Source of the DNA: Ischnura elegans
Taxonomy: Eukaryota > Arthropoda > Insecta > Odonata > Coenagrionidae
DNA length: 64,000 nt
Assembly: GCF_921293095.1 (NCBI RefSeq)
Contig: NC_060259.1
Coordinates: forward strand, 45,861,812 to 45,925,811
Direction of reading: 5' to 3'
Shown here: positions 35,901 through 48,227 of the stretch, one piece after another
Layout: every line of letters starts with the position of its first letter
How positions within the stretch are numbered: position 1 is the stretch's first letter
Translations under genes and position numbers: made by a program
The notes under the pieces: generated by a model
The model's database searches: none
What the model saw: the letters and a program-made list of their open reading frames with translations, nothing else
Told to the model about the DNA's origin: nothing

Positions 35901-37330
35901 TCTTAGGTTATGTTTACTTCTTTCTAAGAATACGATCCCTAAATTCGGGCTACATCCATTAGATGCGCTTGTAACTTACTGCGATATAAATGAACCATCT
36001 GAAAGAGCTTTAGTTTAACAGAGGCATTTGAAATGTATGGAAACAAATAAGTGGAAAACACATGCGATGATTTCACAAATATTGGTAGGAATAAATACAA
36101 CAAAAGATACGAAATCAGGTTCTCATTTGCTTCTCTTGCCGCTTCGTTGGCAGATATCGTCCCCGTTGAATTAGAAAATTCCTTTTAAATAAATTTATCT
36201 GCAAAATATTTAATCTGGTTTGTTTTTTTTAAACCACCTTGCTGGAGGCTAAGTTGGCGCAGGTGCATTATTTGTGAAAGAATCGTTTTTTGGTAATCTT
36301 GGGAACCATTTGGTTTTCACCACAAATCAAAAAAGAAATCGTGAAATAAAAATAAATTTTAGCAGATGGAATCTGCGCCCAGAAATTTAGCGGATGGCAT
36401 TTTTTAAAACTGCGGCAGAAATTAAAGTTTTGCAGATTCCATCGTTCCATTGTACAAAGTTTTGCACGCAGTGATACAGTTTTTGCAAAGGTGGCGCTCC
36501 GGAGGTGTAGCGCTTGTTTTTTTTCCTAATCTGTGCGAGAGGTGGCAAGGCAAAAGAAACGGTATTTAGAAGAGAAGTGGGATAGGATATTATTTTCCTT
36601 GCATTGGTCTGCAATTGATCAGGAGATGCCACTCTTAAACCGGACAAATAGGCTTCACGATTGCCTGACTAGGAGTGCCATCTATATCTATGTTATTATA
36701 TCTATTTTATTACTATTTTACTTATATATTTTATAACTATTCTATCTCTAACTTTTTGATCCGATTTAATACACTTCCCATTAGAAATTAACTTTTTTCC
36801 CGTTTTCTTTCTCTTATTTAGGGTTACCATCAGTACTGGAGAAAAAGCCATAGTGGTGCGTTTACGGGGAAATGGAGTGTAAATTGTAATGTAAATCCTT
36901 CAGCGCAGTGAAAATTGCCTCGCCTAAGATGAAACACTTTGTTTAAAAAGAAATACGCGGATGAATTATTATGGCCCGGAGAAGTACCCGTGTTCTTGTT
37001 TTTCTCAGCCACACTGAACTGCAATAATGGCTGTGTGCATATAGGTGCCTCGTTTTAATAGACCTCGAAGGATTCTATACTGATTTTATTCGTGTAGCAA
37101 GTTACTCATAACCAAGAATGCTTGTTTAAGTTTGCATAAGTGTCTGTTCTTAACGGATCTCTCACATGCTAATTTTATTTTAACTGTTTTTTTTTACAAT
37201 ACAGATGACCTATTTGTTTGCCTATTATATTCGTAATTTTGCTTATCTCATTCCGAGGAGAAATATAGTGTCCTTCTAGTGCACATTGCGATATTATACT
37301 TAGAAGTTCTGTCTCGCTGTGTATCTGAGC
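35901..37330. other. No gene recognised
   Basis: AT-rich DNA. The open stretches at 36387-36647 (minus) and 36533-36736 (plus) overlap in opposite strands and lack support. Confidence 0.4.
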
Positions 37331-37336
37331 ATATTA

Positions 37337-38903
37337 AGGCCGCTTTACAAAGTGAATGATCATTCGAATTAAATTCATTTGCTGGTACCGCTTTACACGG
37401 TGAATGATTTCGGCGAATTTTCTGTTCAGAAACGATGCGCACTGATGCGACTATCGATAATGCATTTCGACACTAATGATATTTCCGACCGTTTCTGACC
37501 ATATGATTTGTTTTGGAAGTCGCAGACGACGGAATGCTTCGTTAACATGTGCTTCTGTATACTTTTATATTGCTTTGACTTTCGGTGGGGTATGACGTAC
37601 TAAGTAATGAGAGGAATTGGTACGGTACGAATTGATAACGGAAAACAACTTTAATAAGTCGTGCGTTTTGTGATCCCGCAACGAAGTGTATATTAAGTTG
37701 TTTTCGCTGCAGAGCAACCATGATTATGCTTCAAGATAGTGCGCTATAGAATATGGTCGGAAGGAAATTTACTCTTCAATGGTTATCCGATGTCTTTTCC
37801 CTTCCGATTCAGTAAATTGTAATGTAAATGAAAAAATATTTTGGGGAAGAACTGCACGTTGTTTCTCGCTCAGAAAAATCCTTCCTTATGGAGAATATTT
37901 GACGTATGGAGAAGTATTGACGCCGCAGTGACCAGCTCCAATAAATAAACCACAATAAGCTTAAAGCAAATGCTCCACAAGGGTGAAGGCCGGTCGACAA
38001 TGCGTTTTCATGTTTGGAGTCCCTTCGGATGCACAGCCTTCACAATGCAGTCGAACAAAGGTCATTCCTGTGCGAGAGAGGAAAGGTACCGGGAAGAGAA
38101 AAAGAAGGAGTGCGCTTCAGCATCTTCATACTTTCTACCATTAAGTTGGCTCAGTGTTATTTCATTGCTTGCTACTTCCCCATTACCGCAAGGCTACGAA
38201 TGCTCTCCAGATATCTTGTGGGATATTGCGCGCAATTACAGTCAAAGGCTTTATGAGCACCTAAATTATTCACCACAGAGAATTCACTGTTCTTTAAATA
38301 TCGATGCAGGGGAAGAAAGTGGACTGTGAAATTCATGGGCTAGTTTATGAGGCTTGCCCTTTGACTTATTGTCAACACTGTGAGATTGTGACTTCCTAGG
38401 TGGGCCAATATGATGTCATGGCTCGTTTTCGTTGGAATGTGTTCACAGAATAAACAGGGATTTTATCATTAATTGGGACTCTCGCCCGAAAATTTAGCTT
38501 TCAAATCATTAAATATAGTTTGTTTATTGTTAATTAACAAAATGTAGACGCGATTGAGTAGAAAAACAATGTTTTTGATCTTTAAAAATCCGGAATGTTT
38601 TTTTCTGAATTACCCACTTTAGAGAATTAATATTTGTGAATTTATGTCCTCTCAAAGAACATTAATTATTTGAGCTATCGCATGGGTTACTATGCTTCCA
38701 AAGGCTTTATAAGTGATCTTAAAATTCCGAGGTGTTGCCAATGGCAAGATGGATACCGTGCGCTCATATCATTCAAGCAAATTAGAACATGCTTGAAATT
38801 TCACTCGAATGCAGGAAATTTCCGTTATACACGGTGAATGATGGCCATTCGCAAGTTAATTCGAATGATCATTCGAATGAAAATTCACCGTGTAAAGCGG
38901 CCT
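37337..38903. mobile_element. Harbinger-like non-autonomous element, 1.57 kb
   Basis: The ends are inverted. Both read AGGCCGCTTTACA then GTGAAT (the left has AA where the right has CGGT), followed by blocks containing ATGATCATTCGAATTAA. A second pair of inverted TTACACGGTGAATGAT-type repeats lies inside (37387-37408 and 38822-38843). The tips match the 234 bp MITE at 19496. The flanks read TTA on the left and TTT on the right, so the target duplication is imperfect. The open stretches inside (37970-38329 plus, 37809-38000 minus) do not resemble a Harbinger nuclease or Myb-like protein. Confidence 0.7.
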
Positions 38904-39980
38904 TTTGGAAAGTCATTGTTCTGAGAAATGCTGATGTCACAAGAATTATTATTAATTCTTGCAAATATTTTCAACACTTTTTCCATTACTGTCCGACATT
39001 TCCTGATAATTTATTCATATTCGTTGATTTTGGTTGGAAATGGGCCTGATGATAGTAGCAGGAGCACCGCTCAAACCGTTGTAACTCGAAGTCAAAGAAT
39101 GGCATTTAATGACACGAAATTTGGAATAATTATGGCTTATTAAATTATGAAGGGATGAATTAAGTTGATTCTTTGGGTGGCGAAAAAAATATTTTAGTTT
39201 GGACTATTTCGCTAGCAAAACTTTTTATAAGCGCATTTTGCTGTGATGGTCCTGGTGGGGCTATGGATGCATCGAAATATTCTCCTGTTCTTTGATTGTT
39301 AAACATCACCTTGTAATAAAATTGCAATCGCTATCAATTTTTTTTTTGAAATTCCTTTACATTTTCCTAGCCTCCTCGAGCTAGATTAATTCTACCTTTT
39401 TATCGGCATATGTCCCTTTTTATTTTGTTGAAATTGATCAGATGTTTAAAATAAAAAAACGGGCAATCCCGATAAAATTTTCTTTCTTCCAGCTAACAAT
39501 AAATTTTCTTTCTTAAATATCCCTTTGTACGTGAGGAGAGTGTTTAGAACTGCCGCTTTTATGCGCTTATGAAATAATTTTCCCTAGGTCGTATTCAAGA
39601 ACCTAATCTACTGCCTAACCATAAATTTGAATTATGCAATTATGTACCGCTGCCTTTATATATTTTTCTCACTGATTCATAAAAGTTTTATTGGCTAGAT
39701 TTCAATGTCTTTTTAGAATAACTCGAGGCGAATTGAATAATGTGTAACTTCATGAGCGTTGGTTTTTCAGATAATTGTTATCCCTACACAATTTTTCTGT
39801 TTACTTCCGGCTTTAAATTTATTTTGGATTATTAATTTGAAGAAATTCTGGGTGTATTTTTAAGATCGTACAAATCTTAAATGATTGGTGGAGCATTCGA
39901 GTACGTTTATATTAATTTTGAATGTTTGTTCCGGAAATTTTACATGGAGAAGAAATAATTTTCGGGTTTTTCACATGGTT
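38904..39980. other. No gene recognised
   Basis: AT-rich, no supported feature. Confidence 0.4.
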
Positions 39981-40029
39981 ATTGCCACTATGTCTCCCAA
40001 CTTTTTGAAGAACGCCTTGCTCTCCATCC

Positions 40030-40240
40030 TCAGGGGATCTTCAGAAGATCCAAGGCAGAGCCAATTACCCGGTGGAAAACACGAGATTGATTTCTGTAGT
40101 ACATGAGGAGATGACATTTATACCTTTCTACAATGTCTATACCTGCACCCGGTGTTTACACCTATACTGAAGTGTCTTGTACCAGATGATGGCACTGTGA
40201 GCCGAAACACATCGTACGAGTAATAACAATACAGGGCAAT
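40030..40240 (+). mobile_element. Penelope-like element 3' tail, possible
   Basis: The end of this tract, ACCAGATGATGGCACTGTGA followed by GCCGAAACACATCG, is the pattern seen at the 3' end of many Penelope-like elements: a TGATGATGGC-type core, a small stem, then GCCGAAAC. A 17 bp palindrome, GGATCTTCAGAAGATCC, lies upstream at 40035-40051. No reverse-transcriptase domain is visible, so this would be a truncated tail. Confidence 0.45.
40183..40210 (+). ncRNA. Hammerhead-like ribozyme core, tentative
   Basis: CAGATGA (consensus CUGANGA with one change) is followed by a stem GGC-loop-GCC and then GAAA. These are the conserved core elements of a minimal hammerhead in the correct order. The changed base and the lack of a clear stem I/III make activity doubtful. 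Confidence 0.3.
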
Positions 40241-40244
40241 ATAA

Positions 40245-41225
40245 ATTATAAAATGAGAAAAAAATTCTTATAGAATAACTAAAGCAACAAAAGTGTAAGT
40301 ATAATATGAAACCAAAGTCATGCAAACGAAAGAAAAGCAAATCAATTAAGAATTATCTTACGAATATGTAAAGTTGATTTTTAGTCTAGTACACAACAGC
40401 AATGCTGCTCCATTCAAGAATGCACATAACATAAACATCATTTACTGATACATCCAGGTACATACATGTAAAGTTATATTACAATTCATATACCAAGCAT
40501 TAAGAAGACTTTTGGTTTTTGGGAGAATATTTACGGAAATGTAGAATGGTGAAATATGTTTACATAAACGCAATAAGGAGGTTATACCCAAATGTCAGCA
40601 TAACGCTGTCATCGAAAAATTTGCTTCTTTCGGTACACAATAATGGATTTCATGCCACTGCGTGTTGGAACGGTTGATCCTCGATATCACGTTTGTGTTT
40701 GTGAACCCTGTACGGTTAGCCGGCGAACCTAGCCGTCAAGGTAGAGGAGAAATTATACCGCGATCGAATTGCTCTCTATAAATTTACTGGCCACTGCCGA
40801 ATTCAGCGAATTCTGTCGGCCGGCTGATTAAGGGGCAGCGCATCGAGAAAATACCACTTGCTAAAGTGTTTCTCAGAATCAAATTGTTCACTGGTTCTGG
40901 TAGCACACTTGCTTCAGTTAACATCAGTTCTGGATAAAATTTGGAGATTCAAGCGTGATGGAGTGGAATTTTTCCATATTGAAATAAACACGTAAAATTT
41001 TCCATGATTATAATTCTGTGGAAAATTGCAAGAGTTCAATTCAGTATAAACATGAGTTCTGCACTTGAATTACGCGGCTCTAAGTGCATTTTAATGTGTG
41101 CACGTTGCAGTGAAGTAGGAGATGGAGCTTTGCCCTCTATACTGTGCGCTGCCCGAACTACTTGGCAACGGTTTTTAGGAGCTCTTACCTCGAAGTAAAT
41201 TTGATTCTGTGCTTACCACCGAGAG
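40245..41225. other. No gene recognised
   Basis: Unassigned, with a slightly GC-richer patch near 40700-40860. The open stretch at 41004-41198 has no family support. Confidence 0.4.
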
Positions 41226-41229
41226 TGAA

Positions 41230-41560
41230 GGGGATTGGGTTGGTGTAGTGGCTAGAGTGTTGGCTTCCCACCCCGTGGTCTTGGGTGCAAATTCCGCCGG
41301 TGGCAGAGATTTTTCAGAGGCTGTCCGATCCGATCATGTCTGTGTGCATTGTGGAGGGCACTTTAAACGCCTCACTCCGTCCGTCGGATAGGACGTTAAA
41401 TCGTGATTCTCTTTGTGCCTTTAGATAAGAGCAGACTAATGCCGACACCGGGTTTCTCTCCACCCTTCCTTCCATACCCTACCCTCATGGCGTGAATGAC
41501 GTCAGCTTTCGGTCGCCTGCTCCAAATGCCACCGAGATTGAAATGGCAAATCCGAGATCA
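41230..41560 (+). repeat. tRNA-derived SINE with GC-rich body
   Basis: The A box TGGTGTAGTGG is at 41241-41251 and a degraded B box GGTGCAAATTCC at 41284-41295; the block from TTGGTGTAGTGGCTAGAG to TGGCAGAGATTTTTC is the tRNA-like head. A body follows with TCCGTCGGATAGGACG and TTAAATCG, a motif widespread in arthropod SINEs, then a pyrimidine-rich stretch. It looks like the most complete SINE in the window. The 3' limit is approximate. Confidence 0.7.
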
Positions 41561-41564
41561 CCGA

Positions 41565-44500
41565 ATGGGTGTGATGGCTCTGATTGGCTGATTCCCGCGA
41601 TAGCGTTTGTTTTTATGCTGCTTATGTAGATTTGAAGTTTTCCTTCCGTTGAATTTACCACTAACGATGGAGGAGAACTACTAGAATTTTATTGTTTTTA
41701 TTTGCGAAATTTCTTCCAGATAAGAAGGATTTGATGATTTCTCGGTGTACTGATTAAACGAAGTTTTCTATGGCTTCCGATCGGATTACGCTCCCCATAT
41801 CTACCACTCCACTTCTTGAAAATACACTCCACTTGGTATTTAAATGTTGGTCTGAGCTTTTGGTTCATGCGAATCCACTCTCAACGCTCTAATATGTATT
41901 TACTCTGCGACAATCAATACCCAGTAGTGTGTTGCCATGTTGAGCCCGTATCTTAATGAAATTATTTTCTCGTACCCTTCATATTTGTTCTGAAATGTAG
42001 TACTCGCTGGCAAAAGGTATTGTTGTTGATCATTACGGTACAAATTTATCATCTGAATAAAATTTTCAACAAATTTTTAGGGAAATAACCTCTGTGTGAT
42101 GGGATGATGTCATTCGTTTACTTTTCTGCCCTCCTGTCCTATAGAGGAATCCTTACCTATGAGACACCATTTTCAGCTGTAACGTTATTGATAATCGCTC
42201 ATCTGCAGCATAAATTTTAATAACATCAAATAATTAAAAACTGTTCCAGCTATTCGGCGCTGAGCTAACGTAAAAAATCGAGTTAATAATATGGCAACAT
42301 ATTACGAATAAATCAGTACGCACACGCTTTTATTCAGACATAAAATTAACATTACAATAAATTAAATTATGAATTGAAAATTTCACGTTGTTATTTATAT
42401 AATAAAGGGGAAGAAATACCCAGTGGTGGCCCAAAGTTCCACGTTTAAATATAACCGGGCTTAAATTTTAAATTTCCAATATCATTAACGTAATTGGCAT
42501 CAATTTCAATATCTTACATAAAATTCCTTCTATGCAAATATTCATTTAAGTGCTACTACTAAAATCTCAAATATACAAGGGTAAGTAAATTATTATCCGC
42601 AATGTAGTTATAAAATTTTATGTATATAATACTACAATACTGCCGATGAATTATATAAAATTCGTCGGTAGAACCATGACTAATTTGCAGACGATGTACC
42701 ACTTGGTTAATCCCGCCATTAGTTACTCGTTTGCCTTAGAGAATCATTTCACGTAAACGCTCAATGTTTTTTTTTCATTTGTGGCGGTAAACGGTCTATT
42801 CATCGTGCGTAACACTCGTGCGACCATTTTGGAATATAACAATAAATTCGTAGACAAACCGTTATGGACAAACACTGTTCTCGTACTCCCGTACTGTACC
42901 GAAAGTCTTCGATGAATTTCGGCCCCTGATACGCCTTCCGATCACAAAAAAAGGATCACTGAACGTTGCTCTTCTTTTGGTGCAAATAGAAAACAGAGCA
43001 GCCATGATCAACCGCACGACAGCGATAACAAAAATGAGAACTTCCTCATCTTTGAATTTTCCATGGAGTGTGGTCGCGTGAATAACATTGAGTATCAGTT
43101 TTTGAATCGCGAAACGCGTTCCATTACATAGTTTTGGTTGGTTTGGGTTTCAAAGCATCGTGAATACCAAACCTACCTTCAGCTGTAAATTGTGAAGTGG
43201 TAAGCCAAGCACATCTAAGGACTTTAAAAAATCAGATGGCTAGTTGGTGACTTCGTCTTTGTTTTTTACACAGCCAATAGATTTGAAGAAATGCAGAGTA
43301 CAAATTATTTTCTCCTGATTTACCAAGTTTCAATCATCCACATCTTGGTTCGTAGCCGACAAAATTGCTCACTCAATCAACCATTTTTGCTTTTTGTGGT
43401 TATCAATCGTGTTCGTGAACAATTTGTTGATAAGATCATCTTTCGATGGTACAAAATTTCAAAACTTCCAAGGAAATGAAATCAATCCACTCGATTCGTC
43501 GGCAGTTTCACAGCAATAACTATTAGTCAACAATTGCTCGCAGCTTGAAACTTGCAAAGACAATGCAACAAAGAAACAAATCATGCTTCGCCAACGTATG
43601 ACGACATTACTTCCAAAAAAAACAAAGATATTACAAAGTTGGGAATACTAATTGACTTGTCCTCTTATTATAATGGATTTGCATCACTTAAGTGTCACAT
43701 GAAAGACAAATGCGCACCACGCTTTTCATTTTAAATGTGAGTTTATTTGTTATAGTATTCCGCGTTACCTTGGACAGAGGCAGGTTGGTTTATTTTTCCT
43801 CTTTTTAGTAACAGAAAAAGGGGCGTTTTAATGAATTTTTTTATTTAAAAAAATTTTATTTTCTCCTTTAATGCGTTTTTGTGTGTCGTATTTTTTCTGG
43901 GTTGTTAACTGTACTTTTTTAACTTCCCAAACCCCATTAAAAAGGTCTTCCTCCTACCGCGATTTGCTAAGTCTTATTCAGGTTTTATTTTTATTCGCAA
44001 TATCCCTATGTATGGCCTAACAATTTAAAGTTTGTCTTCGTTTTCTCGGTATACATTTTTATATTTTTTAATAGTCTGTTTATTTTCTTGTCCTGCCTCA
44101 TATCGAAAGTATTATTAATCCGTTTCCATTAAAATGCAGACGTTAGTATGATAATCGCACATATTCTGGTCCTAAACGCCTAACTATTTTTCAGCTCCGG
44201 CTTCCCCGCGGTCCATTATTTGAGATGTCACGGGGAAACATCCGCCATTATGTTCCACCATTCTTTCTTTCAAATGCGTCACCTGTTTAGAACTAATGCT
44301 ATTGGAGTTTTCCGCGAGCGTACAGTGGAACATTGTCAGCATTTATTACACCTCAGATGAGTAAAAATTAAATCTGTATTTCTTTTTGGCATAACTTTTA
44401 TGCTTCAAATATATGTGAGCGTTGGAAAGAATCTTAGAAGCAAATCCGGAAAATTTTAAGTAGACAGCGTAAGTTTGAAAAAAGTAACTCGTCCGCAAAT

Positions 44501-45175
44501 CGAGATCGTATTCGTCCAGTTGAGGATAAGTATGCGTGTGAAACAAAGCAAGTGAGGAACTGCCTCATGCTTCAAGAAATCAATTCATCAATCAAGAAAT
44601 GTATTCCTATTTCCATATCATTTACTTCCAGAGGATAAGTTTTTTTTCATATTATCTCGACATAGTATATCAAGTAGTTCTCTGGCTCTTTTACGTTTCT
44701 GGTTATACATGGCGACTGATACTAGTGTTCTGCTACAGTTTATTTATTGCGCAATCTGACAAAACTTTCTCCCTAATGATGTGTTCCTGTCTCCCTTCTT
44801 AGTGTGTCTATAGTATTTTTGCCTACTATACCTGAATTGTTGTCACTCATACATGTTTTTCCTTAAACATTTTTTCCCTTTCGTATTGTTCATCAGAGCT
44901 TCAAACGACTCTATCGCCAGGTGTTGCTAAGTAAATGTTTCGCAAAAACATTCAATAACCCAAATCTTTTTCTGAACTTACTACTACCTACCTACCTACT
45001 GCCTTCACTAAGGCTCCATGTATTTCTTTATACTTGTTTGTTGTCCTCAAATCTCAAAGTTTTTTGCTATGTCTTTCATTGGGTTTGTCTGTTTGCTTAC
45101 TAATAAGTAAAATCCTCTTTCTCTATTACCACTCCCTCGAGATGCAGGATAAAACTACAAATGATGAATTACACA
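41565..45175. other. AT-rich DNA, no gene recognised
   Basis: About 3.6 kb without a supported feature. The open stretches at 43291-43479, 43552-43734, 44599-44802 and 44921-45273 are short, low-complexity or T-rich and have no family resemblance. A brief CTAC repeat occurs near 44985. Confidence 0.45.
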
Positions 45176-45180
45176 CTTTA

Positions 45181-45309
45181 ATTCAATACTCAAACCCAAC
45201 CGTGGTTTCAACATATTATGTCATATTCAAGGTTGAACACTCCTTTGAGTGTTCAACCATGAATATGACATAATATGTTTAAATCATGGTCGGTTGTTGA
45301 GTTTTGAAT
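45181..45309. repeat. 129 bp foldback repeat (62 bp arms)
   Basis: The arms 45181-45242 and 45247-45309 are inverted copies with a 4 base loop. The inner 12 bp (GGTTGAACACTC) pair perfectly, and the remaining ~50 bp pair with a handful of mismatches and small gaps. The match ends abruptly on both sides. A small MITE, or the source of a long hairpin RNA, fits. Confidence 0.8.
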
Positions 45310-45589
45310 AAAATCGTGGAAAATTACCATTAGTAGTTTTTATCATAGATGTATCGAACATGCATCCAGTCAAGCCTGAAACGATTTTATACTCCCTTTA
45401 GAGTTCTTGTGAAAGTATCTCAGTGAGCAGAACAGGGTGGTTTCCCATTATTTTTTATTGCCTAAATCGAAGGATCATTACTCCTTGAGTACATATGTCA
45501 TGCTTTTAGATTTTTAAATTACGATACATATTTTTTGCGATTAAATGATAAGTGAAAAATTTCAAGCGCGCGATAACGCGACGGCTAAG

Positions 45590-45960
45590 TATGAATGCTT
45601 GGAAAAGCCCGTGTGACGTCTGGCTGTTGCTGTGTGAGGCCACCTGGGTGCGAGGCTATGAACGCCGCTACGATGCCGGCTGCTTGCTGCCGAGCATGGC
45701 GGTAGCGTAGAGTACCCTGCTAGCAGGTAGCGCTTGGCTCAAATAAGGATTATTAATACCGTATCAAACGAAGGAAACTTTCCGACCTTACGCAATTTTA
45801 ATAGGTGATTATTAAGAGATGTTTCCCTGAGCTCTGTGCCTCATGCATGCATTGGTAATCTCAGACGATGTAAAAATCCTGACTACTCGTATAGCATCTA
45901 GGTCCCTGTGACGTCACGTGGAGTGGCATCGCATGGGCGCCAATATGGCCTTTTTCAAAT
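45590..45960. other. GC-richer patch with CRE/E-box palindrome
   Basis: This tract has more CpG than its flanks, especially 45590-45740. TGACGTCACGTG at 45909-45920 combines the cAMP-response palindrome TGACGTCA with an overlapping E box CACGTG. No reading frame is convincing. It may be a diverged SINE or MITE, or regulatory DNA. Confidence 0.3.
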
Positions 45961-45964
45961 GAGG

Positions 45965-46625
45965 TTTAAATTGAGCATTATCATTCGTCTAAACTTGGAT
46001 TTCTGAGACCAAATAATTAGTATATTATGAATACGCTAATGGTGGGTAACGAATCGCAATCATTGCCTTTCGTTATCTTTGATGAAGGAAACTATCCTAT
46101 TGGGGGGCTGAAATGATTTTTGGGATAAGTGAAGGTAACGCTGGTTGAAGTGAGCACATGGGCGGCAGAATGGTCGGAAGAGCGTCATCGCATAAGTATG
46201 TAATCTAAGTCGTATTGGACGATTAAACTTCTCGAGGAGTATGAATTCAATACGCATCCAAACCTACCAAGTACCTACCAAAGGAATGCCTGTGAGCATG
46301 AATTTCACAAGAGGATCCTCACGTTGGTCTCTAAGTGTGTTTTCATCCGACGCACATTGAAATGGGTTTACAAAAGTCGCCACTCGCGTCGTTGATGGAC
46401 AAATTGATCCGAGTTTCGCGGGGAAATAAGGTGTAATTAGGGGTGTTAACCGAAATTTATATGCGTGATGACGAGATATACAAATTTATAAAAGCTCAAT
46501 GCTATTCCTCGTAATTGCAAGCATTATACAGCAAAACATTGGAAAAAAAGTGGATCTAATTGCACTCATTAAGCCAATTTAAATGTAACGGGAGTGGCAA
46601 CAGAAATCACCCTTCAATGAGATTG
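45965..46625. other. No gene recognised
   Basis: Unassigned DNA; the minus-strand open stretch 46060-46257 lacks support. Confidence 0.4.
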
Positions 46626-46629
46626 GGAA

Positions 46630-47030
46630 GATGAGATAGGGATTGGATTAACGCTCTTGAGATTTGGGTGTAGAGAAGGCTAGAGAGAGTGAAGTGATGG
46701 ATAAAATGAGGAATGAGGAGGAGCCGTAAAGAGTTGGTGAGGAAAGAACATTACAGAGAACTGTAATGAAAAGAAAGGGATTGGATCGGGCCCATTTTAA
46801 AAAAGGATGAGGATTTTAGATACAGCAGTTAAGGGAACAGTTGAAGGAGGAAAGAGAAGAGGAAGGAAGAAGTAGGCTGAAGTTGACAGACGCAGTGAGG
46901 TTAGGAAGAAGATGTAAGAATACCAAAGAAGGGGTCTTGGACAGGAGGAGGTGGAGATGACTGCGGTGTTTGGGATCTGCCAGTGAGCAGAAAACCACTT
47001 GATGATGGCGGAAAATGAATATCATGCGAC
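46630..47030 (+). mobile_element. LINE C-terminal fragment, divergent
   Basis: Scattered frames on the plus strand give KWMDKMRNEE (46695-46725), a TVMKRK-type block, then VEGGKRRGRKK (46830-46870) and, near 46980, DLPVSRKPLDDG. This order is the tail of RTE-like LINE polyproteins, as in the copies at 11640 and 33838 but from a different, more diverged subfamily. Stops and shifts separate the blocks. Confidence 0.6.
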
Positions 47031-48054
47031 GTTTTTAAATATATATTTTGGGGTAGTGGTAACAGTGTCGTAGAAAAATAATTATGAATTTATTTGATTG
47101 TCTTTAGCTGCCATTCAGGAGGGATATTGTAAGTAATGTAATAGACTGGCGACAGCAGGTGCAAAGGTAAGTATCTTCTCTGTAATACTATCTTATGAAA
47201 TTTCAGTGAACGGAGACAAATGATGGCGCATAAGGGGACGAAGTGTTGTAAAGTTCCACGGAGAATCTTTTTATCTGAATTGATTGTTGTGGTAAGAGCA
47301 TGTACTAGATTTGAATAAATTATGAAAGCATGGATTGCTTTGCTGTGGCAACATGAGAATGCAAAAACATATTGTTGTTGCCCATGTTTGTCCATGGTAT
47401 TTAACTATTTTTATTGCAATCATACTGGTTTTGTGTCACTATGGTTTTATGCTTAGTGGTACCAGTTTTCAAAAAGGAGAGAGGCATCAAAGTCATGAAA
47501 AGGAATCAACTTCGGAATGTTTTAGTGTTCTAAGGTAGTTTAGCCAAAATTTTCCCAATATATGCCCCTCCTGATCAAGAACACACTGGCAGGGAGTTTG
47601 GAAAAGCTATATACATACGACTTCGGTTCGTGAGTTTCCTAATAAGGAGACAAGGATGATATCACCCATGCCAATTACACGGCAATTCTCTGGTAATGTG
47701 GAGGGAATGTAAATAAATTATAGTACCTATCTCTGACGCAAGCGCAGGGCCGAGTTATAATGACTGGCCTTGATATTACTTGCTAATCAATTCTTCGGAT
47801 AGTTTGGAGAGCAGAGGGTAGAACTCACCCCATTCTATGCCCTGGAAATCTTAGGAATACATTCAGGGGTTTACATACATACTGGCGAGCTCCTTTCCCT
47901 GTAGAGGTGAATAATATAAAAATATCCCTGGTTGGACAGAAACACAGGATACAAAAAGATAAAAAACACTCACTGAACTAAATTTTTGGTTGTATAAAAC
48001 CACCTTCCTTAGAGCTAAATGCATTGAAAATATGGAATATTTTCTCCGTGGTGC
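47031..48054. other. No gene recognised
   Basis: Unassigned. The opposing open stretches 47090-47395 (minus) and 47335-47538 (plus) overlap; neither has splice sites or family resemblance. Part of this may be 3' flanking DNA of the minus-strand gene upstream. Confidence 0.4.
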
Positions 48055-48060
48055 TTTAAT
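48055..48060 (-). terminator. Variant poly(A) signal ATTAAA
   Basis: ATTAAA on the minus strand lies 12 bases after the TAA stop of the 48073-48227 candidate exon. This is close but possible. Confidence 0.25.
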
Positions 48061-48072
48061 TACATGGTAGCA

Positions 48073-48227
48073 TTACCTTTTTATGAACAATTGCTCTTTG
48101 CTTTCAACTTCAGTAGAAGTCGTTCTGCTGAATTTTGTGTTGATTTTGAATGAATCTTTGGCTGAGAATCCATCAGATGGAGCGTATGTTGTAAAACAGT
48201 AGGTATTCAAAGACCTGTATGAAGACC
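48073..48227 (-). CDS. Candidate alternative last exon
   Basis: The exon would start after a T/C-rich tract ending CATCAACACTCAG (AG at 48228-48229 on the minus strand) and run about 50 codons to a TAA at 48073-48075. Its phase needs one base from the previous exon, exactly what the donor at 50470 supplies. The product contains TYAPSDGFSAKD and SRTTSTEVES. The other last exon (49044-49711) has LYAEVSRPFFKDRRTTSTE, so RTTSTE and the YA..F.KD spacing recur. It could be an alternative 3' exon of the same gene, the last exon of a tandem paralogue, or chance. The frame is also open upstream to an ATG at 48303, so the start is not certain. Confidence 0.4.

Noticed and set aside
37970-38329. 119 codon ORF inside the Harbinger-like element
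   Set aside because: No DDE nuclease or Myb/SANT motif and no similarity I recognise; overlapping frames are also open.
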